From: Sycobia sp. Sy_11
Taxonomy: Eukaryota > Arthropoda > Insecta > Hymenoptera > Epichrysomallidae
Assembly: GCA_018907035.1 (NCBI GenBank)
Contig: JACCIC010000022.1
Coordinates: forward strand, 2,487,501 to 2,551,500
DNA: 64,000 nt
Direction: 5' to 3'
Shown here piece by piece: positions 26,771-39,009 of this stretch; within the stretch, counting starts at the first letter, position 1; each line of letters starts with the position of its first letter. The position numbers and the translations under genes are program-made. Under the pieces are notes generated by a model. The model was not told the DNA's origin, ran no database searches, and saw nothing but the letters and a program-made list of their open reading frames with translations.

Positions 26771-27215
26771 GTTCGGACGATAGAAGATGATATCCAGGTA
26801 TGACGGGATGACTTCTATAGGGAGATTCATGTTGGGGCGGTAGAATACGATTTCCAGGTATTTTAGACTCCTAAGGGGGGTATTGTGTTTAGTCGGTAAG
26901 AAACGATGTCTAGCATTCTGGGGACGACTTCTAAGGAGAGTTGTGTGTTCGGACCGTAAAAGACGATGTGACTTCTATGAAGAGATTCGTATTCTAACAA
27001 TCGAACACGTTTTTCTCAGTAAAAGTCGTTCCGGAATACCTGAACATCGTATTTTACCTCCCCAACACAAAACCCTCTATAGCAGTCGTCCCGAGACATG
27101 TCCTACTCGTATAGTCCGAACATGATACTCTCCGTAAACGTCGTCTCGAGACACTTGGACATCTGTTTCAACCGCCCGAACTCAAAAGAACAATTTTCCC
27201 CATAGAAGCCGTATG
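26771..27215. repeat. minisatellite of about 57 bp, direct then inverted, inside Helitron copy 1
   Basis: Four degenerate forward units start with GTTCGGACGGTAGAA-like sequence and contain GACGACTTCTA (26,771 to about 26,992). They are followed by about three and a half units in reverse complement, with TAGAAGTCGTCCC-like and ACCTGGACATCGTA-like blocks, to about 27,215. The array changes orientation near 26,995. Helitron copy 2 lacks the array entirely. Confidence 0.7.
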
Positions 27216-27392
27216 TAATATGTATATACATTTGTATTAAATATGGTTGTACATTCTGTATATACATACTGTATGTACGGAAGCGACGATAGATAAATTA
27301 CGTCAATTATTTATAGTAATATAGATTTTTATATCTAGAGTCTTTTTACTTAGATATTATTGAATTGTTTAAAAAATCGGTTAAATTATTAC

Positions 27393-27422
27393 CTCGGGCA
27401 AAGCCGAGATGCGGGATGTTAG
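27393..27422 (+). terminator. Helitron 3' end hairpin and terminus
   Basis: The stem CTCGG(G)C/GCCGAG with an AAA loop lies 10-14 bases before the terminal TTAG, the expected rolling-circle termination signal. Copy 2 has CTCGGGCGAAGCCGA followed by CTAG, so the TTAG here is a mutated CTAG. Confidence 0.75.
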
Positions 27423-27734
27423 TTATATTATAAGGACCGATAAAAATATTTATTAATTTAATTCAAAACAGTCGATATATATATAAGTACAATTTGAATT
27501 TTAAATTTTAGAATACTATATATTTTAGAATAAAAAGAAATCTGACACTAAATTTATTTTAATTTATAATGCGAACTTTACTACATCAGATTTGGAGTTT
27601 CTATAATAATCTATGCATGACGATAGCTACAGCTGCAGTTAAAATTAGTAGCTAAACGATATAATTTTTTGATTATTTAAACTGCTTCAGTGTTGAAAAG
27701 CCAAGACAAAAATCTGTAATAGCGAAATATTATA

Positions 27735-27766
27735 TTAGGAGTGTGAATAAGTCTTTCCCGTTTTTT
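27735..27766 (+). repeat. mariner left terminal inverted repeat
   Basis: Pairs with 28,989-29,020. The first positions differ slightly between ends (TTAGGAG and TCAGGTA), and the shared core is GTGAATAAGTCTTTCCCG. Confidence 0.9.
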
Positions 27767-27906
27767 GTAAGAGATGGCGCCACCAATACTGTGCGAGTAT
27801 TCAATGGTTACATATGTCATAATCAAAGCTTATTCATATGTCAACAATTCCATACTAACACATTAGTTAAAATTTTTTCGCATCATAAATTTTTGATATC
27901 GTGAAA

Positions 27907-28944
27907 ATGTCGAAATTTGAGCCGAGTCGACGTCATTTGCGGGAAGTTTCACTTTATTGGTTCAATTTGAAGAAATCTGCTGCCGAGACGCATCGATTGC
28001 TTCAGGAGGCTTATGGAGAAGGTTGTGTCGATGATTCAAGTGTTCGCGGATGGTTTCGACGCTTCAAAAGCGGTGATTTCGACGTGGAAGACAAGGAGCG
28101 TTCCGGGCGGCCGCAAATCTTTGAAGATCGAGAATTGGCGACTTTGCTTGATGAAGATTCTTGTCAAACGCAAGAAGAACTTGCTGAAGCATTGGGAGTT
28201 GACCGAACAACCATTTCCAAGCGTTTGAAAGCCATGGGAATGATCCAAAAGCAAGGAAATTGGGTGCCGTACGAACTGAAGCTGAGAGACGTCGAACGGC
28301 GTTTTTTCACTTGCGAACAGCTGCTTCAGCGACATAAAAGAAAGGGTTTTCTGCATCGTATCGTGACTGGCGATGAAAAGTGGATACGTTACGATAATCC
28401 GAAGCGAAGAAAATCATGGGGACTACCCGGCCATGCATCATCATCGACGGCCAAGCCAAATATTCATGGCGCCAAGCTCATGCTCTGTATATGGTGGGAC
28501 CAGCTAGGTGTGGTTTACTATGAGCTTTTGAAACCGAATGAAAGGATCACAGGCGAGGTCTATCGACGACAATTGATGCGTTGGAGCCGCGCACTGCGAG
28601 AAAAACGGCCACAATACTCCGACAGACACGACAAAGTTATTTTGCAACATGACAATGCTCCCCCACATGTTGCACCGCCGGTGAAAACATACTTAGAAAC
28701 GCTCAAATGGGAAGTCCTACCCCACCCGCCGTATAGTCCAGACGTTGCTCCGTCTGATTACCATCTCTTCAGATCGATGACGCATGGCCTGGCTGACCAG
28801 CACTTCCATTCCTACGAGGAAGCCAAAAAATGGGTGGATGACTGGATAGAGGCCAAACCGGTCGAATTTTTTCGCAACGGGATTCGTATGTTGCCAGAAA
28901 GATGGGAAAAAGTTGTAGCTAGCGATGGCCAATACTTTCAATAA
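27907..28944 (+). CDS. mariner transposase, intact
   Basis: A DDE/D transposase of 345 residues that binds the terminal repeats and catalyses excision and insertion at TA. I chose the ATG at 27,907 because it gives MSKFEPS and the usual family length. An upstream in-frame GTG at 27,901 is an unlikely start in a eukaryote. The N-terminal half has the paired helix-turn-helix region, with ERSGRP and QTQEELAEALGVDRTTISKR, followed by the WVPYEL linker. The catalytic D,D34D triad is complete: D156 (VTGDEKW), D249 (LQHDNAPPH) and D284 (YSPDVAPSDYHLF), the same numbering as Mos1. Other signatures are LMLCIWWDQ and a C-terminal RWEKVVASDGQYF. No stop or frameshift is present. The sequence fits the mauritiana subfamily, which includes ant elements. 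Activity is not proven. Confidence 0.95.
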   Translation: MSKFEPSRRHLREVSLYWFNLKKSAAETHRLLQEAYGEGCVDDSSVRGWFRRFKSGDFDVEDKERSGRPQIFEDRELATLLDEDSCQTQEELAEALGVDRTTISKRLKAMGMIQKQGNWVPYELKLRDVERRFFTCEQLLQRHKRKGFLHRIVTGDEKWIRYDNPKRRKSWGLPGHASSSTAKPNIHGAKLMLCIWWDQLGVVYYELLKPNERITGEVYRRQLMRWSRALREKRPQYSDRHDKVILQHDNAPPHVAPPVKTYLETLKWEVLPHPPYSPDVAPSDYHLFRSMTHGLADQHFHSYEEAKKWVDDWIEAKPVEFFRNGIRMLPERWEKVVASDGQYFQ

Positions 28945-28988
28945 TTCATTTGTAACCATTTTTTCACAATAAAGGCTCAAAATTTGAA

Positions 28989-29020
28989 AAAAAACGGGAA
29001 AGACTTATTCACATACCTGA
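28989..29020 (-). repeat. mariner right terminal inverted repeat
   Basis: Reverse complement of the left end, ending at the flanking TA at 29,021. An AATAAA at 28,969-28,974, just after the coding region, could be the polyadenylation signal. Confidence 0.9.
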
Positions 29021-29029
29021 TATAAGAAA

Positions 29030-31030
29030 ACAATGCTGCAGGATTAATAAAGACTATAATTCTAAAACAATAAAAAAATATAAAATTTAATTAAAAAGTT
29101 TTTTAATAATGCACGTGAAACCTGTTATTATAATTTAGTGTATTTATATCGAGACATACGTTATTAACATATTTTGGAACCTTTTTTGTTTTATTCTATC
29201 AAATATAACTATTTTTTAAAGCCAACAGTCGCGTTCATGATCTATTTCTTATTCTTCACATATTTCGATATTTTTTGTTACGTTTTTTCTTTTTTCATTT
29301 ATTTAATTAGTTAAAATATAGAAAAATAATTTATTTATATATCGTTGCAAAGTAAGTATTCTAACAAAATAATAACTTGAAAATATTTATTAGGGACGCT
29401 CTATGTATTTAACATGAATTATAATAAAAAATGAAAGAAAAATTTGGAAATATTAAAAAAAAGAATAGTAACTTTTTTGAAGATTGTTTTATATATATAT
29501 ATATATTTCGCCTCAAATTAGAATTTTCAAAAGTTGTTGTTGACATTGGGTTTCTATATTTCCAAATATTTTCACCATTAAATTCACAGTAGTAAATGCT
29601 AAACTATACCTAATAAAGTGTTGAACATTAGCTACACTAGGCAATGACAACTGATATTCAATACCATTTACAACACATTATTTTTAAATATCATTTCTGA
29701 AAGATTTTTTTCGCCACTTTTAAATTACACACCTTCAGCAGGCGTCATAAAGCGAAACAGATAAAATAGTTATTTTTCTCAGCTCACTAACATTTTTTCT
29801 TTTTCCTCTTTTTTCAGTAACTTCAATGTTTTCTTTCATAAATTTCCCTTTTTATCTGTAGTATTACATTTCAAGGAGAGCATTAGCGTCTGATTATAAT
29901 TTGTATTTACAGAAAATCTTCTATTACATTGTAAATTTTGATGTTTAAAACTACTAAAACAAATTCAATATTGAAATCTATTGTTTGCATAATAACATAG
30001 AAACATAATAATATACGTTAATAAAAATGCTTTATTGAGATCTACATAACGGATGAGAAAAATAAAGTTTTAAAAAAGGGTAAACCTAAAATGGTTCATA
30101 CAAAAAACGTGTTTTACAACAAGCCTAAACAAGTATTCTATTAATTTTACTCATAATATACTCAATTTTAATCATTCGATATTAATCAAAACCAGAATAA
30201 AAATCTATTTAAATAATATTTTGTTTCTTGAATTTTCTACAGCAGTCTTTTATCAAATCATTCAAATTAAAGAGATCTAAATAGATTGAATTCCATTATT
30301 GAAATGGCTAATGAATAAAAATGGTAATCATTCCTGAACAATTGTCATTTGATACATAATTTGTTATTCTTTTTAATACTGATTTTTCTATTGCTTTGAT
30401 TTGATCAAACAATGTTAGGGGATTTAAAGTATTTTTATTGCCATTCGTTATAAAAATGTGCTTATTATTGATAGAATAATAAGATGAAAAATTATGTCAA
30501 ATTATACAAATTTATATATTTATTAAGATAGCATAGAATTATGTTTTTAAGTTTATATAATAATAAGAAATAATAATAATAATATTTAAATTAATGAAAT
30601 GTAAATAATAAAGCAATTGCGTCATATTTAGGATATAAAAAACTAAGATTTTATGTGTATATTTCTAAGCGGAAATTGATGTATAGATATTATATTGCAA
30701 TGTAATGACGGCGTAACTTAAGTATATTTATCTTAAGAAGTGTGTGTTATTATTAAGAATAAGATTTATTTTACTTGTTGTATTATAGAAAATATTAGGC
30801 TAAAATTCCTTGATAAAATATATTAAATGAAAATTTATTTAACAATTTGATATTTTATAAGTATTTTAAAATTAATGGTCAAATAATTAACGTAAAGGAA
30901 AATCACTAATATTTTGGAAATAGAAAAAAAAAATTAAATGAAAATTTAATCGAATAGATATTTTGACTTATATATTTAATAAAAGGGAATAACGGAATTA
31001 TAAAGAAAATATAAAATCAACTTAGATTGA
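29030..31030. other. AT-rich DNA, no gene seen
   Basis: Very AT-rich, no element recognised. Confidence 0.6.
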
Positions 31031-31037
31031 TTGAATT

Positions 31038-31445
31038 GCACAGACCTCGAGAAGTTTACTATTATCAGTGCTGTGACTGGAAAATGCCACTTTTTTCCGA
31101 GAAAACTATACCTTCAAAATCCATCGGTGCCGTGACCGGAAAACCATAAGGTTTTCGAAAGCTGAAACGTGCTCATACAAAAGTTATGAAGCACCATAAA
31201 ATACCAAATTTTTTGTACTGATTAATGTATAAATTCAGATTCATCGGTCCCGTGACCGGAAAATCTCAGGATTTTCAAAATCTGTATTTCTGAAATTTAT
31301 ACTTTAATTTACAAAAAAAAACTTTGGAAATTTTGAAAATGAAATATTTCTATGATGGATAGAAATAAATGAAGAGCTTCAAAAAAAAAGCTTATATATC
31401 TGAACCAAAAAAGGTTAAATATGAAAACTTCTCGACAGATCTGTG
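31038..31445. mobile_element. small inverted-repeat-bounded element with internal motif repeats
   Basis: The left end CACAGACCTCGAGAAGTTT (31,038-31,056) is, apart from a 3-bp gap, the reverse complement of AAAACTTCTCGACAGATCTGTG split at its centre (31,424-31,445). Inside, a motif of about 20 bp close to ATCGGTGCCGTGACCGGAAA occurs three times in the same orientation, near 31,057, 31,123 and 31,239. It is often followed by a C and an A/T-rich tail (CCATAAGG, TCTCAGG). No open frame and no clear target duplication were found. It resembles a MITE of unknown superfamily but could also be a non-mobile repeat. Confidence 0.45.
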
Positions 31446-31449
31446 TTTC

Positions 31450-34400
31450 CTTTGTATCTTATCGCTAAATTCAGAGAATTGGATGGCTGCGCGAGAAGCC
31501 AGCCTATAAAGGTTCGAACGCGCCGAATGTTAGCTCATTATATTACTGGCTATCCTCTGTTTGGTACGTCGTAAAAAAATTATCGTTTTTATTATTATAT
31601 TAAATAATTTGAAAAAACTTAAACCTTATTTTTTGTTTAATCCCTTTTTGGTTGTCTCGAACAGTGCTTATTTGCAATTTTTAATGATGCACAAATTTTT
31701 TTATTTCCAAAATAAATTCTTCTTGTAAATCATCATTGTATACATAAATAAATTATTTTTCACGTGTATTTATTTTTTAATGATGATTCTTAGTAGCTTG
31801 AATATGAAAAGCCAAATATACTCAGCACTTTGAATATTTTTTTAATTGAAATGAAATAATTATAAAAAGTGATACAAACAGTTCAATTCTAAATTCATCT
31901 AAAAGTTATATACTTACTTTTTGTTTATTTATTTTTATGAAATATCTTAGTAAATTTGTTTATTTTTTAATCAGAATATTTAATAAAACAATTAATTTTC
32001 TGAGATTTTTAGATTTTTGTTTAATATTTAAAAAATCCTTTCGTATACTTGTTCATAAAATCATGTTATGGTCATATAGCAGTACCTTTACATAAAACAA
32101 AAGCTGATCATATGTTGTGCATCGACCACGTCGGTGCGCATAATATATCGGAGACCAGACTTGTGTTTATCTGTAGGATCCTAAACTTCTGACAATTTGG
32201 GGCTCTAATATATAAAAAACATGTATTTTTTCCAATAATTATACATTTTTTATCTGTCTAGATCGTGTGTATATTCAGTATATAACATTCAAACATATAA
32301 ACTCGTTTATTTATGTAATTGTTTATCAGGGCTAGTAGTTTTCATTAAACGCCTACTATCATCCGGCCTTACCATGACCTTTTCCATATGACTTTTTTCA
32401 GTTTTTATACTACATGAAATTTAAAGAATTTAAGTTCACAAAATATAAACTTAAAATGGACACGTACATATCGAGTAAAAGGGAAAGAAACTAAATTTAT
32501 ATTGGGTAAACTGAAAATTTGTCTTTTAACCAAAAGTTATTTTAATTTGTTATTAGAAATATTCAAGATAATATTATTCTATAGCCATGTATATCTCCCT
32601 TGCAACTGAACTTTCTGCTATGATATTTAACAAGATTTTAAAAAATTACAATTATAATAAATCTATAGGTAATTGAAAACATATAGGAAGAACGAGAAAT
32701 TTTTTTGATATATAACATACATACTAGCACGTAGACACGCATCTACCCGCCGTACTATTTACTGGATGTAGCAGTCACTCTATTTTAACAATAGACGAGC
32801 TTCTGTACATTTTCTGTCTCAAACGATGTAAATTATACCAAGCTCCTTACGTTCAAAAAACTCTTCATCGCATATATTTCAAAAGCGAAAACAGCTATCT
32901 AAGAGTTGTTTATGAATAATTCAAAGAATTCATTAAATAGTGAAGAATAATAAACTGTGAAGAGTTATTTATAACTTGAATTTCCCTGCTGTAAAGAATG
33001 AGAAAAGTCGGCCCGCTCTTCCAAAAGGAAAAGATATATCAAAAGAATCGAAGCAAAGTGATTTTTACTACTTGCAGAGATCACAGCCTATTTTTGGTAA
33101 TTTTCATTATTTTTAAATAAAAGTATACGATACTGCAAAGTACGTTTTCTGAAAATGTATTTATTGTATTTGTTTTTAACTTGAAGAGAATTTTTAGAAA
33201 AAATAATTATTTCTATTCTAAAATGAAAATTCATTTTTTTGAACAGGCAACTATTCTACATCAATTATTTTTGACTAAATTATATCGATAAAAAGGACGG
33301 AAACATTTCTTTCCAAACATTCTGTATGCAATATTTTCTTATTTATATTACTGATTATTATGCAAGATCAATAATTCATATACCTTCTGAACTGTTGGTG
33401 AACAATGCAATTTTGGTTCAAATGGATACGATTTTCAATTGCATTGAAATTATCTTTATGAAATATTTAAGCATTATGTTATTTATAGATCTTCGGATAA
33501 TAAAAGATCACTATTGTAGTTTTTTTTTAAGAAACAATTGAAAATTTTATTTATTATTTAGTGCCATCGGAACGATTCGGGTTTTGCAAACGCTTATATA
33601 AATTTTTATTGGAAATTGAATACGAGAAATTATTGTTATTATAATTTTTATTATTAATAGAAAATTATTTGTATCTTTGTTCAACAAAATATTATTATTC
33701 GTTATCGCGACTGAACAAGTTTCCATTTAACAGCGAATATAAAGTTAGCCTTTGTAAGTTTTTTCCTAAAATAATTGTTCAGCAAGTAAAGAGGAAATAA
33801 AAATGTTAAATTATTAAATATCAAGGAGATGGAAGTTTGCATAGTTGGAGTGCAACGAAGTTGAAAAAAAAATCCTTTCACGCTAAGCTTATATCGATTA
33901 TTTTATTAAGATATTTTTATTCTTTTTGGATATAAAGCTTGCAGTTAAAAATTTATAAGTTTCTGATCTTCATTAGCTTTGTATCATCGGACAAAATTAT
34001 TCCGTTAGAAGCTTCAGATTCATTTTTATCATGCATTGCGTAAATATAAACACACAGGCATCTGTAAAGTAGCTCGACTGCTTTTTAAATTAAATAATTT
34101 TTTAGTAAAAATGATCAAAGTTAATTGTATTTACCGTAATACTTTCACCGTTGTTGCTGAAGAATAAACAAATACATTTTGTTGACGAATAAGAAAATCG
34201 ATGCTTTGTGTTCATTCATATTTTAATTTTTAATTATTAATGTAGTGTTTGACAAGTTGCAAGAGACTTATTTTATCAGTTTTGAAATAGTTAATCATTC
34301 GTGCAATATTTATATTTTTGAATAGTATATGTAAAATTATTGCGAAAAATCAGACTTTGTCAAAAGTAGCCAAAGACGTATATGGCTGACCATTTCGCAA

Positions 34401-34680
34401 CACCATTACAATCTTTAACAACGCTGAGAAAAAATTTAATAAACTTTTAACGGTATTGGCTTTAAAATACTTCTGAATAAATTACTTTCAGCGACATAAA
34501 CTCAATTTAAATTGCATTCAAACGAACAGTAATTAATACATCGTCGTCGACCGTTTTCTCACCTCAGTCACGTACTATCGGCTTAATCGACGATCTGGGA
34601 AAACAAAAAAAAGCGATGAAAACGAAGGAAACGTAATAATATTATCAACGCTCTCTGTCGATGCTCCTAATATGTAATAC
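31450..34680. other. AT-rich DNA, no gene seen
   Basis: Over 3 kb without a supportable gene or element. Confidence 0.6.
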
Positions 34681-34889
34681 TTATAAATACACACTTGCAC
34701 ACATAAACGCACTCGTGTACTTGCGCGCCCTCGAGTGCATATTTTATACATACATACACGTATGCACGCACACCACGCTTGCGTATGAGCTCGCTTGCGC
34801 GCGCAATCTTAATAATCATCGCGCGCTAACGTGGCGATTATATATATATATATATACTCACGATCCGTGATCGCAACGCGTATACACCT

Positions 34890-34896
<7 letters not shown>

Positions 34897-34947
<51 letters not shown>
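34897..34947. repeat. (TA)n microsatellite
   Basis: About 25 TA units inside the CpG-rich island. A shorter TA run lies at 34,837-34,857. Confidence 0.95.
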
Positions 34948-34950
<3 letters not shown>

Positions 34951-35490
34951 CATATGTGCATATGTATAGCATTCAAGGCCTCACCTCCGTCGTGGACTGA
35001 CGTAGTGCTCGAGGCTCCTGCTGCGATAGTCTCCGGCTTTTCCATGTTCCTCGTGTCCGCGCTCCTAATGCGACGGCAACCTGTCGATCGGCCGATCGTT
35101 CGCCCCTATACTTTATTGTTGACGATTATTACGTATCGTGCTGTATGTATGCGCGAGCGCGTTAAAACACACCCGTCCGCGGAGTCACCGTCGCCGTCAC
35201 CGTCGCCGCCTTCGTCGTCGATCGTCGTCGTAGCCGCCGCCGCCGCGCGCTCGTAACGCCGATACGCGTCGACGTCAAGACCGCGGCGCAGCAGCAGCAG
35301 CAGCAGCGCCAGCACAGCTGCTGATGCTCTTCGATTTTTCCGTGGCGCCGCGCCGCCGAAAACTCGACATTTGGCGGTGTGCTGTAAGCGCGGCCTCGCT
35401 CGATCCGCTCGATCGGCTTTATTCCCTGCACTCGCGGACGCACTGCCGTATACTGCCGTTGCCCTGCGCGCGCGCTCGTCGGCTATTTTC

Positions 35491-35515
35491 TTTTTTTTTT
35501 TTTTTTTTTTTTTTT
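35491..35515. repeat. poly(T) tract
   Basis: 25 uninterrupted Ts within the GC-rich island. It could be the A-tail of a minus-strand retroinsertion, but no element is recognisable next to it. Confidence 0.8.
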
Positions 35516-35869
35516 ACTTCGCGGTAATTATAATATCGCGGCGACTGTGTCGTAATGACGTTTTTACGGCGAAATTTCGTCGAGGCGTGCAGAGCGCGAG
35601 AGAACGAACGGCGCACGAGGAACGAGGAGAGAGAGAGAGAGAGATAGGGGGATTCGATCGCGAAACGTCAGCAGTAATAATACAGTGAACACGCGCACGA
35701 TATTATACGATGGAGAAGTTCCGCTCGCGGCACGAGGCGCCGCCGCGTGTCGCCTGGGCTAACTGTGTTGCGCTCATATGCAGCTCTCGCCGCGAGCGGG
35801 GCCACGGCAGTCATCTCTTTCCCTCTTCCTCTCTCCCACTCTGACGCAGCCAAGTACGAGAGAGCAAAA

Positions 35870-38750
35870 TAACTTTACAACATATGTATGTATCATGTAT
35901 GTATGAGTGTGTATCCAATACTCCTACAGACAGTATATGAAAGAATGAATACTGTAGACGTTGTGTAGTGCCTGGAATAGTGCTTCAAAAGAGACGGAGA
36001 AATGTCGAAGCTGGCCTATATACATTATATACATATAAGTACGCGCGCAAGGTGTGAATGAATGGCAGGAGTCCAGTGCCACATAGCGCTCACGCATTTT
36101 TGATGGCTTTAAGTGATGTAAACTATACGGGATGAGTAAATGTAAGTTTGGTTCCTTTCGTAAGGAAGTTACACCACTGGTCAACAAGTTAATTTAAATT
36201 AAAACCAAGTTTTGCACATACGCGAAATTTAGATCATTATTTAACGAAACCGAAATTTTGTGCAATATAATATAAACCCACCAATAAGTCGTCTGAATAT
36301 GGAAAGTGGCACAAGTTAATTTACGTACATTGAACTGCTGAATCGAAATCGGACATAAGAACATGAGGTCAAGCTGGTCGATTTCTCAAAATGATGAAAT
36401 AAATATTTGAGGATACTTTTAAAAAATCTGGAACGGACAAATAAGCAATACAAAGTTTTATTCTTATACAGCTATCCCATGATCATCTTGGATTTGAGCC
36501 TGGACACGATCAATTTTTAAATCTCCTTATTTATGTTCAAATTCTCTTTTGAAGTTCATTGAACGTTAAAAAACATTCACTTTGCTTTACCAAAACATTT
36601 CAATTAATAACAGTGTTTAGGCGCCACTTATCATAAAGCCTTTTTTATGTTGAAAATAAAAAACATACGAAATTACATATCTAAAATTGAATTTTAGGTT
36701 CTAGGTAAAATATATGGTAGTATTCACTGTGCTAGTAATATGATTGGAGTAATTATCTTACAGAATTTAAATTAGTTAGTTTTAATAATTTATTCATTAA
36801 AGATGCACTAATCATCCGAAAATACACGAACTCCACAATAATATTTTACTAATATTTCCGTTCATCGACTGAAATGTAACTTGCGGTAATGATTTGGAGA
36901 TTGCATATGCGCGTCAGAGACGGGTATTGTAAAAGTATTCCGTCGCCGTAGACCAACAAAAATCAACCGCAATCATATTTGAAATGAAATGGAAATGAAA
37001 AGTACGCCACCCACTTATACGAAGAGAGATACAACGGATAAGGTGGTATGTGTATGAAGAATGAATTAACGATCCTTCAGAAATTGAAAAAATGGACGAG
37101 AAATAATATAAATTTTCAAGAAAGCAATTTGAAAATTTAATTTAAGGCTAATAATAACATTATATTATATAATAACATTCGAGCAAAATCCAAAGTATGA
37201 TAATTAAATAATACACACATAAACGAATGGAAAAAGTAAAAATTTTATAGATAAAACTACGTATAAATAAAGACTGATAAAACTCATACTCGATCAAATG
37301 TACTCAGAAGACGAAAACATCGAAGAAATATTACCAACGAGAATGAATCGATGTCGTCTGTCGCCGTCATCATCATCGTAATCCTCATCGTCCGAATCAT
37401 CATCCGCCTACTCATCAATCGAGGATTTACAAGACAAAGATATTTCGAAAATTCAACGATGAGTGTCACTAGATTGCTAGCTACAAAGCCCGGTCCAGTT
37501 GGGCTGGAGTACCATTTTTCAGAAAAAAAGGCTTACTATTTGACTGAAATCAATCATTATATCAATTTAATTTTCGATAAACCGATAGGCTTTCAAAAGT
37601 CCAAAATTCGATGAGTGAATGTAGTTACCATCTTTACCAACGGCCTACTGCTTATTTAATTATTTACTAAATTCGAGTAAAATTTTCAATTGTTAATTCA
37701 CGCTCATACAAATTGTCGGACAGAAAATCTCTTATTTCTTATGACTGGCTGACGTGAGTAGGTCCCCATTATTGCACAATGAAACCACCCCTATTCGCCA
37801 ATTCTATTATCTCGTCGCGAATTTACAAAGTCTTTTGTAATCAATTAACATCAGAAATGAAGTTCTCAATGTAGAAATCGTGTAGAACTAGTTTTCCAGC
37901 ATATAATAGGTTTTCTAGCTCAATTTTAGCCAATGGATACAATATTCAATTATTCGAGAACTATTCGACACAAACCACCTTAAATATTATCGTGTTTAAT
38001 TGAAACTCCGAAACTTATCCTTATAATAGCCCAAATATATTTGAAACTTCATATCAGGTACATCAATAATGGTTTGGCGATATATTTTTATAATATCGAT
38101 CCGTATAACGAAGTAATGTTAGACAAAGTGCTTCGGAAATTATAAGTTTTTTGAATACGGTATTCTGATTGGTGATCTTAATTAAGAAAATCTGATCTGA
38201 AAAAATATCAGTTGAAGTTTTTGGTGATGCGTCAAAACTATATGATCGAGAATCATAATTTGTTCCTTCATTATTTTTTCGGAGTTCTTTGCATCCTTAT
38301 TTCACCCAACTCCATATTAGCTTTGAAATTCTAGTAGTCTATTGACATACCTTCTGGTTACGCCGAAGTCAATGTGGACTACGTAAAATTGTTCATTGTA
38401 GATATCATCGTTAAATTTTACGAATTTAAAATCGAAATTTTTAAATTTTCCAAAATTTTGTCTAACTTAATAACCTTTTATGATGCTCTTGAGGACATCA
38501 AGCTAGAGATATTTTTCGGACATTTGAAGTTTGATATTGCGGTTGTTTAATCGAGATGCTTGGAGTGCGTATAAATAAATATATAAATAAATGGAGTGCA
38601 TGGAAATTTGTTCAATTTTATATTTTCTAATCTTTTCTTCGACATTACGGTCCTGTTAGAATAATTGTCAGAGTACCATTGTTTACAATCGCCCTTATAG
38701 AATATAAAATATAAAATTGTTATGGTTACAACAATTCTAAAAAATATAAT
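35870..38750. other. AT-rich DNA, no gene seen
   Basis: No supportable gene. A few 60-90 residue frames have no domain. Confidence 0.5.
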
Positions 38751-38752
38751 GA

Positions 38753-39007
38753 TTAGCAAAGAACGATCCGACTCAACTTAGTGGGATATGAGTAGATCAG
38801 TTGGTCGAGAGGGCAATTAGATAATCTTTTACTAACTATTATTTTTCTATCAGGGCAATTGTAGCCGTAACGATTTGGTATTCCAGATTCTACGAATATG
38901 ATTATAGACAATGATATTCTGATTATCATTCTAATAGAACTGTAATACCGATGAAAAGATTGGATAGTTTGTTTAGAAAAGGTCGACATAAGTATTTTTA
39001 ATTTTTC
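38753..39007. mobile_element. foldback element, copy E (diverged right arm)
   Basis: A single arm of a diverged subfamily. It shares TTCAACTTAGTGGGA-like and CAGATTCTACG blocks with copy F, and the terminal CTGTAATACCGATGAAAAGA corresponds to CTGTAAGACCGATAAAAATA of copy A. The outer end GTCGACATAAGTATTTTTAA matches the outer block of copies A and C, which confirms the family membership. Confidence 0.65.
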
Positions 39008-39009
39008 AT

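Larger units (their letters stand above)
27735..29020 (+). mobile_element. full-length mariner (mauritiana-like)
   Basis: A 1,286-bp cut-and-paste transposon flanked by TA on both sides (27,733-27,734 and 29,021-29,022). The terminal inverted repeats are about 32 bp with a few mismatches: TTAGGAGTGTGAATAAGTCT on the left, and on the right (reverse complement) TCAGGTATGTGAATAAGTCT, both continuing TTCCCGTTTTTT. It contains one intact transposase gene. The length matches the classic active Mos1 element. It lies 220 bp beyond the nested foldback stack and does not interrupt it. Confidence 0.95.
34690..35860. promoter_or_regulatory. CpG-rich island with microsatellites
   Basis: The longest CpG-rich block of the window, about 1.1 kb. 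It includes CCGTCG-type triplet runs (35,180-35,250), a (GCA)n run (35,288-35,306), many GCGC motifs and GA-rich stretches. Open frames on both strands reflect the composition and low-complexity Ala/Arg/Ser coding. The block looks like a host promoter or 5' exon region. No start codon, splice site and domain combination can be supported on either strand. Confidence 0.4.
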
